This document shows positions 56,725 to 64,000 of a stretch of DNA of 64,000 bases, one piece after another. Each line of letters starts with the position of its first letter. The stretch's first letter is position 1. A model generated the notes under the pieces. That model had not been told where the DNA came from. It ran no database searches and saw only the letters and a program-made list of their open reading frames with translations. Source of the stretch: Xenoacremonium recifei (taxonomy: Eukaryota > Ascomycota > Sordariomycetes > Hypocreales > Nectriaceae); assembly GCA_012184525.1 (NCBI GenBank), contig WOFQ01000004.1, positions 682,001-746,000 of the forward strand, read 5' to 3'. The position numbers and the translations under genes were made by a program.

Positions 56725-59543
56725 CTAAGCGGTTTCTTGCTTCAAAGTAGGAAGACCCTCTTGCGCTGTGACAAACGTCTCTATCCCCGGCCTTTCCGTG
56801 TCTTTTTCTGGCAAGAGTCCTTCATTCTGCGTTTCAGATACCTGGGTTTCTCCCAGGAATGTCTCGTCTTGCGTCTTTTCGTCCTCTTTCTCTTTCTGTT
56901 CTACTGACTTTCCATTCCCATTCTCTTTCAACGCCGACTCACCACCCATACTCAGAGGACTCATCGGCCTCGAGGCTGGCGTCACATCTGACTGCAGGGT
57001 CAACATACTAGCGGTGTCCGCTTGCTTCTTCAGACTGAATGGCATGGCGATTCCATCAAGATGTGGTCGTTTGCCTGCAGCCCCAGTCTCTGGAACGTAG
57101 TTGGGGCTTAGGAGATCCGGATGAGCGGCCTCCTTTTCTCTTCTGATTTCCAAAAGTGTGGCGACAGGTGTGTTCTCGTCAATCGGAATGCTGTCCGTCT
57201 GGTGCTCATCGACAACAGTCCTACGGCGTGATCGACTTCGACTCTTGTTTGTTGGAATAGGAGGCGGATCTTGAGCCTCGATGTCAGAGTAAGGGCGAGC
57301 TCCCTCTCCTTCAGCTGCAGTGGCGACCTGGACATCTGGTCCTTCCGTTGCCTTTTGCTCGCGCTGAACCGTCATCTCGTCATGCTTTGAGCCCCAAAGA
57401 GACCATACCGCCAGACCCAAACTCTTGTGCCTCTTGCCCTCAACCAATTCGGAGTTGACTATACGCCGACCTGCGAGGGCAGTGGCCGGAGGGTTCTCTC
57501 CTGGTCCAAAATCTTGGTAGCCTGCGACCATATCCTTAATAATCTTCTTGTGAATCCGTGCTTTTGTAGAAGCATATCGCTGGTCCCACTGATTCCTCGC
57601 GGCCAACCACTTCTTGACTGTGCCTTCCTTGATGACGCCCACAGACGCGGCCTCCATGGAACATGCGGGGAGATCAGCTTCTTCAATGAGAGGGACAATG
57701 GCACCATGACGGGTGACTCGTTGTCGGATCATGTGATTGTTGAACGGCGGCAAGGGATCTCCAGCTTTTCCAACCTGCGCAGAGTTGACTTGGGAGTAGT
57801 CTTTCTCTTGGGTAGATTCTGCGCCCGGATCGGATTCAGAGCCAGAGATAATGGATATATCGTCATCGTCCAAGATGTCGATTCCCCGCTGCTGTGCCCT
57901 AGCTAAAGCCCAGGCACCAAACTGGGCCACAGATCGATACATGTACTTGGCTGGCCTGGTGAAGCTGAGAGTTGGAGCAACATGGCACAGGTCATCCCAC
58001 ACCTGAAGCTGCACGTCTGTTGGTTTGAATTGCTGGAGGGCCGCTTTGGCGTGCTCTGTCATACTGCTTTCTGGAGGAGCATATTTCTCGGGGTTTGCGC
58101 ATTTATGGGCCAGATATATCTGCTCATCTCGGAGAATCTCCCCGCCTCCAACCATGATCAACAAAGGTGGTAGTCCACCCAATGTCGGTTGCATCACCGG
58201 GCTCACCAGCGGATGTGCCAGCAACTCGTTAGTCGTGTACATCTAAAGCGGCTGGTCAGTTTTGTACGGGAGCATTGGCGATAAAGACTCACTTGGATTT
58301 GATGCTTAATCTTGACAAGTTTTCCATCAATATTCACTGACAGCAGTCGCTCAGGATCTGTTGGTAGACCACCATTGATCCAGCTTGATCTCGATGAGCT
58401 ATGCGGCGGAGAGCCATCCTTCTCGGCAACGGGACCCTGTTGTTTGTCCTTGAGCTCTCGCGTACTCGGATCTTTCTTCCTCTCAGACTTCATCTGCTTC
58501 TGTGCTTCTTCACGCAACATAGCCACATCATCCTCGTTCGGCGGAGGCCAAGCTCGCGAGGGCTTGTGGTGGAACCCATGTTGCGGAATGTAGTCCAACG
58601 GCGCCGTTCCTGAGACGCTCGGAAATGAGTGCGTAAGATCAACCCAGGGGCTTATGAGAATGGCACCGGCGGGCAAGGGAAGCCCTTGATCTCTTAATAC
58701 GCAGAGCAATGACATGACCATGCCTCCGCCGGCGGAATCCCCAGCCAGAACGATGGTGGTCGGATCCTGAACAGTCAACAGATACAGATATGCTGCAAGG
58801 CAATCATGCAGACCGCAAGGGAATGGGAATTGAGGAGAGAGTCTGTATCGTGGCGCAAAGACTCGCGCTTTCAACTTCCGGGCATGGCGCTGCATCTGAT
58901 ATCGGTGCTCATCCACGCTACCGAAGTAATACGCTCCTCCGTGAACGTACATCATGACCCGGCGACAATTGCCGCCCTCTTTCTTGCGCTCGCTGGCATC
59001 GGTTTTCATCTCAATCCATTCGGCTTGCAGTAAGCTCTTGGGCTTCCTCCATTGCCACCACTTGCTCCCACCGACCTGCCGGATTCCATCTGGGCCCAGC
59101 TGGTTGTTCAACACCTCGGCGGCCTTGGTTAGCTGGTCGTCCGGGATCGTTGCAAGCTCGACCTTGACCCATTGAGGATGCGGAACCCATTGAGCGGTGA
59201 AAGCTTGGAGCTCTTCGACGGTATGGTGCGAGGCGAATTCCAGAAACGATCGGATGAGGTGGAGGCCTTCGTCATATGAGAGATGTGCCGTTGGACGCTC
59301 TTTCAGGGGCTTTCGGTTGAGGTACTACAAGCAAACAGAAGTCAGTCAGGCCCGAGGGAATTAGCAGCATGACTTCGAGGCAACACCAAGGTCTTGCCCT
59401 CCCCGAGGATACCCCAGAGCGGTCGCAATTGAGGTGCGCCCGATCCGCCGCCATCGCAAGTCTGGACGTACATGTGAAAAGAGGGTGGAGACGACCGTCG
59501 GCGTCACGGCCAACGACACCGACGTGGTGTTGAGCTTGTTCAT
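56725..59543 (-). CDS. Hormone-sensitive-lipase-like esterase with long disordered tail
   Basis: Exons 59543-59472, 59324-58293 and 58242-56725; 873 residues. The first intron (147 bases) is longer than the rest of the window's introns. The HSL/alpha-beta hydrolase-3 marks are HGGAYYFG (oxyanion hole, about 152), GDSAGGG (Ser221), RDEQIYLAH (Asp407) and DDLCHVAP (His455). A charged insert rich in Lys/Glu/Ser (about 300-345) interrupts the cap region. The last 380 residues are low complexity and acidic to Ser-rich, with no domain seen. Fungal relatives act on sterol esters or small acyl esters. The substrate is unknown. The N-terminal 25 residues (VSLAVTPTVVSTLFSH) are mildly hydrophobic. Confidence 0.9.
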
Positions 59544-59948
59544 GGCGATTCTTCGTTGTAGAATGATGCCATTCAGACAGTTCGTGATAGCGGAAGCATC
59601 GGGAATGCAGGAGTTCACGGATCTGCGAACTGGTCTATCGATGAAGGGCAGGCACGTTCTGGGGAAGAAGGAGATCGGCCCATGATGTCATGCTGAAGAG
59701 CCGTTCAGACCCCTGATTACGATCTTCCGTCCGGGCGCATCCACACTTTCGCACTGGCAGCCAGTTAGTGACTGCTAGCCACTATTTTCTCCGCGTACCG
59801 CTTGCGGAGACCCGCGAGATCCAGTGGTTGGCCTGTGCGTGGGGCTAGCACTCACTGCAGCTGCTAGCAACACCAGAAAAAAAATAATTCAGGCTGTAAA
59901 TCTCAGCAGCAAAATCTGCCCCTCCAACCCCCACCAAATCCATATACA
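59544..59948. promoter_or_regulatory. Divergent promoter, esterase/TSR2
   Basis: The 405 bases between start codons facing away from each other. The TSR2 side has no clear TATA box; a short A-rich run precedes the ATG. Confidence 0.5.
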
Positions 59949-60640
59949 ATGGCATCTTCACAGCCCGAGCTTGCGCAGCTCCCCCCAGCTGGTGCGCAAT
60001 GCCTTACTATGATGTGATCACATCGTAACACCCTTACTGACCGAATTCTATAGCCACCCGGCAATCCAACTTCGAGCAGGCCGTCGCCTACGCCCTTCAT
60101 CTCTGGCCCGCCCTCACCCTCTCCGTCCAGAACAACTGGGGAGGCCCCGACTCGGCCGACAAGCGCGACTGGTTCGCCGGCGCCATCGTCGACCTCTTCC
60201 CCGAATTCACCGACGTTCCCCCTCCAAAGACTGCGAAGGTGCCCGAAGAGCCTGACCTGGAGGATGTCGAGACGGTTCTGTTGCAGGTCATGGTCGACGA
60301 GTTCGAGGTCAACATCGACGACGATTCGAGCCTCGAGACTGCGACTCAGATCATGAAGGCACGCGCAGGCTGTGCGATTGGCCAGTTCGACGACGTTGAG
60401 GCATTGCGGACGCGCTGGATGAACCTGAAGGGCGGCAAGGTCGACCAAATGTTCAAGAAAGCCGACGACGCCGACCAGGATACAGACTGGGAGAGCGACG
60501 ATTCCGAGGACGACGATGATGATGAGGGGGCAGATGTCGAGATGGACGAGGCTCCTCCGTTAGTCTCGGTCCCCAAGGAGAAACCTCAACCAGAAGTGGA
60601 TGAGGATGGTTTCACTAAAGTCACGAGGAAGAAGAGGTAA
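59949..60640 (+). CDS. TSR2: Pre-rRNA processing protein Tsr2
   Basis: Exon 1 is 59949-59991, the intron 59992-60053 and exon 2 60054-60640; 209 residues. The conserved fold shows FEQAVAYALHLWPALTLSVQ, NNWGGPDSADKRDWFAGAI and DLEDVETVLLQVMVDEFEVN, followed by an acidic segment and the basic end TKVTRKKR. Tsr2 is the chaperone that protects ribosomal protein eS26 and delivers it to the maturing 40S subunit. A short exon 1 ending in phase 1 is conserved in related fungi as far as I know. The gene is convergent with the BSD-domain gene 220 bases away. Confidence 0.94.
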
Positions 60641-60860
60641 ACAGCGGTTGCAGCTGCTGAGGCCCTCGGGTTTTAGGATGCGAACGGGGAGCCATGAATG
60701 GAGATTCCTGGTATTGATACCCAAAAAAGAGCAACAAAAATGTATAAATGCCTGTGGCTATAAGCACCGCCACGCTTGATTCAGCATACCGAACGCCAAA
60801 CTCGACCGACAAGACCCTGATTTCTGCAAAATAGCTACACACCAGTCCTTCACTGCGACC

Positions 60861-62154
60861 TCACTCCCAGTCATCATCGCTATCATCCCCCTTCTTCGAA
60901 TCCTTGGGGCTGCTCGGGGCCTGACTGGGGTTGCCCGAGGCAGCGCCAACGACGTCATAGCTAGCTTCACTGTCGGCCTGAGACTTCTCGTCATTGGATT
61001 TACGGGCTTCGGAAGGCTTCAGGAGGTCATTGCTAGCGGGGGGGTGGATGGTGGTGGAAGAGGCAGCGGAGGCAGGCTTGGCGTCAGTCTTGGCAGGAGT
61101 AGCCTCATCGTCGGAATCGTCATCCCAGCCGACTTCGTCTTCAGTAGAAGCAGCTAGGTATTTGGTTAGCAAGTGATCAAGTAGTCAGGGATCGAAGGTA
61201 CTCACCCTTAAGAAGATCCCTTCGTCGAGCCTCGGCCGTCTCAATACCATGACGCAGGAAGTAGTAGCGCTTCCAGAAATCGGCGTATGATACTTGGGTT
61301 GGGACCAGTTTCTCCATAGTCGACCGCAATTCAGGGTACTTGTTCAGATCAGCCTCAATATCCGACGTCTTCTTGTCAGCATCAAAGCTCTTGGCCCACT
61401 CGTCGAACTCAGGGCCACTGGCGTCCTTAGCAAAGCCCTCCGTTGAGGTATGGATCACATGCAACTGAGCATCGAATCGTGAGGTGTGAATGACCCGCTT
61501 TCCCTGTGCATCTTTGCTCTCGAACAGAACTGTGGTGTCGGATCCGGAACCCTGAGGAGGTGCGACTTTGATGGCGTCTCGGAGGAAGTCCCGGACGTTG
61601 CTACCAAACTTGAGAAGCGCCTCGTCAGCAGCATCCTCAGCTTGCTGCAGATCCTTCAACCGCTTGGTAGCCTCAGCTCTGAGTCGCGCTAGGTAGTTCT
61701 CGCTGTCCGCCCCAGAACTCCCACCTCGTGCCTTGGTCGGGGTGGCCTGGCTATCATCTCCCTCTGCGCCCGATCCTGGGGCAGCTCCGGTGCTGAGCGA
61801 GAGCCCGCGTGTGCGGTTGATGATGGATTCGCGGAGATCGGAAAGCCCTTTGGTCGCGTCCTCGCCAACCTCGGCCAGCTCCTTTGAAGCTTGGTTATAG
61901 ACAGACTCGCCCTGTTCATGCTGTCAGCCCACCGGCATGCCTCAGAACATCCAATGTTTTCTCACCTGCTTCACGACATTCCCGAAGAAGCCGCCGATTT
62001 TAGCGCCCCATGGGCTGTTCGAAAAGGCCTTGTAGGCTTCTTGGAAGTCTTCGTTGAGCGATGACTGGGGCTCTTCGGTGCTGGATTTCTCCTTGGATTG
62101 GGGTTGATCCTTGGGATACGCGTCCTCTTGGATATGGTCGTAGGCGAGATCCAT
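60861..62154 (-). CDS. BSD-domain protein (Dos2-like)
   Basis: Exons 62154-61966, 61911-61206 and 61153-60861; 395 residues. The first 63 residues are acidic (MDLAYDHIQEDAY). A conserved helix reads SPWGAKIGGFFGNVVKQGESV. The BSD domain lies at about 240-300, with FDEWAKSFDADKKTSDIEAD and SYADFWKRYYFLRHGI. The C-terminus is disordered, Ser/Lys/Asp-rich and ends DDSDDDWE. The intron 1 acceptor has two in-frame choices 9 bases apart (61912 or 61921); the former is preferred because it gives KQGESV. BSD proteins of this kind are known from yeast Dos2, whose role is unclear. Confidence 0.88.
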
Positions 62155-62482
62155 GACGGGCAGATCGTCCAACGGCGCAGGATATAGCTCTCGTATAGCT
62201 CCCGATTCGATAGTTGAAGGATTTTCTGTCACCACGAGCAACTGTCGTGGAAACGCTGAAGGGATGCTCCGGGTCGAAGCTCAGATGTCGTCTCCCTGAA
62301 ATGGAGAGATTGACCAGGCTGAGGAGCCTCACCTCCTGACCGGCTCGCGGGGTCGGGCACAGCGGGGCCGCGTGCACAGACCGCTAATTCCAGTCACGTG
62401 ATTCGGTTTTCCGTTTTGGTCCCTTCCATCTGAAGACGGAACTCATCATCATCACCGCATCACTCATCGTTACGAGTATTAC
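62155..62482. other. Promoter of the BSD-domain gene
   Basis: Contains TCACGTGA at 62394-62401, a palindromic bHLH (Cbf1/E-box-like) site 240 bases upstream of the start. No gene. Confidence 0.45.
62394..62401. promoter_or_regulatory. E-box-like palindrome TCACGTGA
   Basis: A perfect 8-base palindrome that fits the Cbf1/CPF1-type bHLH consensus. Use by such a factor is inferred from sequence and position only. Confidence 0.35.
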
Positions 62483-62866
62483 CTAATCTCCAAATCTGAA
62501 GAGCTGGGGATGTTCTATGGATTTTTCTGGGATACCACATTCGCTGTCACTTGATGACTGCGGATAGGTGACTATTTCGACATGATTCCAATTGGTCTGT
62601 GACACGATGTCCTCAGGTTCCAAGACATGAGATTCACGTAGAGGCCTTTGTCGCATCTGGAATGGGGTTTTACACGGCAAAAATTCAGAGAAGCTCTTCA
62701 AAGGATAGCGGTGCACGTCGCTATCTGATGTGTTTTTCTCAGTGACCTCGACTTCTTTTCCACTTGATAATACGCCAAACACAGGATCTTCAACTTCTTT
62801 GAAGAAATCTAGCACTCTGTTACCGTTATGGCTTTTGCGCCTCTCCCGAAAGTTAGACATCGCCAT
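62483..62866 (-). CDS. Short hypothetical ORF, possibly part of a larger gene
   Basis: 127 residues with ATG at 62866 (MAMSNFRERRKSHNGN) and end LFRFGD. The composition is protein-like (FLPCKTPFQMRQRPLRES) but shows no family. It sits directly downstream, in another frame, of an open stretch at 62997-63194 and may be its continuation through a splice or a frameshift. Low confidence as an intact gene. Confidence 0.35.
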   Translation of the reverse strand: MAMSNFRERRKSHNGNRVLDFFKEVEDPVFGVLSSGKEVEVTEKNTSDSDVHRYPLKSFSEFLPCKTPFQMRQRPLRESHVLEPEDIVSQTNWNHVEIVTYPQSSSDSECGIPEKSIEHPQLFRFGD

Positions 62867-63194
62867 ATCGGCACACGGCGGGTGTCTCGCCGATGATGAT
62901 GATAAACTTCGTCATCCCCTGATCATCTTTCAGGGTCCATTCAGGGCAAATAGCAAACACCACAGAATTGCCTTCTAATGCAGGCACATCTACGTGTCAT
63001 CGGTCCCTGACAACGGGAGAGAGCGCTTCGTCCCGACCCAGGGTTTTGAAGTGATTATCAGGGTTCACGAACACGACCCTGAACTGTGCCTCTTCAGTGA
63101 GAAAATCGAGAATCGAAAATAAGTGAGTTTTTTTTTTCGGGTGCGTCTCGGTGCAGTCCAGTAGTCTACCCGAAGCTTGGGAGACTACCTTCAT
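62867..63194 (-). pseudogene. Possible relic coding stretch with in-frame TGA
   Basis: On the minus strand from 63194 (MKVVSQASGRLLD) the frame is open for 65 codons (FRVVFVNPDNHFKTLG), ends TGA at about 62997, and then stays open with protein-like sequence (VPALEGNSVVFAICPEWTL, about 62980-62920) before a second stop. The pattern is typical of a decaying gene or of a small intron missed by eye. The family was not recognised. Confidence 0.25.
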
Positions 63195-64000
63195 GCTGAA
63201 CCTTGCCGGAGGCCCGCGGGTGTCAGTTCTTCCACGAATTTCTCTCCTTTGCTGTTCTCCTACCGTATGAACACCTTAGACAATACACGTGCATCCAGCG
63301 TGCTGGGCCTCAGGCACGATGTGTCCGTCCTTGATGCCAAGGCCGAAAATCCTGGGGCGATCACCACCGAACGTCACGATGCCCTGGATCGACCGGTTAA
63401 AGGCGGAGAATGAACGATAGCCTCCAATGCGCTGCCTCAGCTGATGCGATCGAGATTCACGGGGACGAAAATCCGGGAAGAAACCGCGATCCCGTGCATA
63501 GCAGGTCATTAGTTTCGTGGGCCATTCAACCAATTTGGCGCGGCTTCAAACACTTCTTGACAGATGTATGGTGTCATTGCGCATCGCCAGGGATATTTGG
63601 CCTGGGCAGAGCCAATCACAGACTCGGGCCGAAGCCGTACCTGGCAGCTAGCTCGCCTTCGCAGCAACCAGCGACGTCTTCGGGCGCGGGACATTGGCTG
63701 GAATGTCTTTAATCCACGGTACTGACCAGGACCGAGGCTCAGAAGACGAATTTAGAAGGAAGAATGCCGTCATCCGTGTCTAAGACCTTCGAGGTTGAGT
63801 GAAGTCGCCCCGCGAACGGGCAGCCACCGCGGGGTCCAATGACGTAGCATCAGGAATTTGTTAGTTCAAAAGCCATATTCTGACGTCACCAGCCACAAAC
63901 GGGCGACCGTTTCAGGGGCTGAAGGTCGCTAACGATAGTGGAACCATAGTATCAGTGCGGCAAACCTTAACAGGGACAACTTGTTCACTGTTCAGCAGCA
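63195..64000. other. Right window end, nothing recognised
   Basis: No supported gene. TGACGTCA at 63881-63888 is a perfect CRE/bZIP-type palindrome and may belong to a promoter of a gene beyond the window. Confidence 0.4.

Noticed and set aside
1..64000. tRNA or rRNA genes and CRISPR arrays
   Set aside because: No T-loop consensus with a matching acceptor stem was found on either strand by eye, and no regularly spaced repeats. A tRNAscan run would settle it.

Overview
The window is nuclear DNA of a filamentous ascomycete (Pezizomycotina, most likely a Sordariomycete). The reasons are introns of about 50-90 bases with GT..AG borders and CTAAC/CTGAC-type branch sites, pyrimidine-rich leaders, and fungus-specific families: a FunK1 protein kinase, a GH81 endoglucanase, an Argonaute with an RGG-rich N-terminus, and fungal Stn1, mL41 and Sct1/Gpt2 proteins. 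I cannot fix the genus from sequence alone. About 27 genes can be supported. They lie on both strands with no operon logic, as expected for a euchromatic chromosome arm. Intron borders and starts below were read by eye from splice consensus and protein continuity; no transcript data were available.

Layout. 1-12.5 kb: the 3' end of a glycerol-3-phosphate acyltransferase gene; a FunK1 kinase gene broken by a one-base deletion; a degenerate inverted repeat between it and a sucrase/ferredoxin-like (Aim32-type) gene; a 65-residue secreted peptide gene; a coiled-coil protein of unknown role; a 56-residue membrane microprotein; and a five-exon HP1-type chromodomain/chromoshadow gene. 12.5-15.5 kb has no gene I can support. 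15.5-25.5 kb is mostly housekeeping: a zinc-finger/polyglutamine protein, cytosolic lysyl-tRNA synthetase, haem A synthase Cox15 and the SSU-processome protein Utp14. 26.8-37.7 kb: a vacuolar Ca2+/H+ exchanger, a secreted GH81 beta-1,3-glucanase, the telomere-capping protein Stn1, a DNAJC9-like J protein and a DRAP-deaminase-like protein.

38-45 kb: two small cysteine-rich proteins of the same style, then a QDE-2-type Argonaute that keeps a plausible DEDH slicer tetrad. 45-64 kb: an Lpx1/AKT2-like alpha/beta hydrolase, a probable OB-fold protein, a 14-TM-type MFS drug exporter, TRAPPC11, mitochondrial ribosomal protein mL41, a hormone-sensitive-lipase-like esterase with a long disordered tail, Tsr2, a BSD-domain protein and, at the right end, short ORFs that may be relics.

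Functionally the genes are mixed. Ribosome production recurs (Utp14, Tsr2, mL41), as do genome defence and chromatin (Argonaute, HP1) and telomere protection (Stn1). The least explained elements are the inverted repeat, the two microproteins, the cysteine-rich pair beside Argonaute and the OB-fold protein. I see no tRNA, rRNA, CRISPR array or intact transposon.
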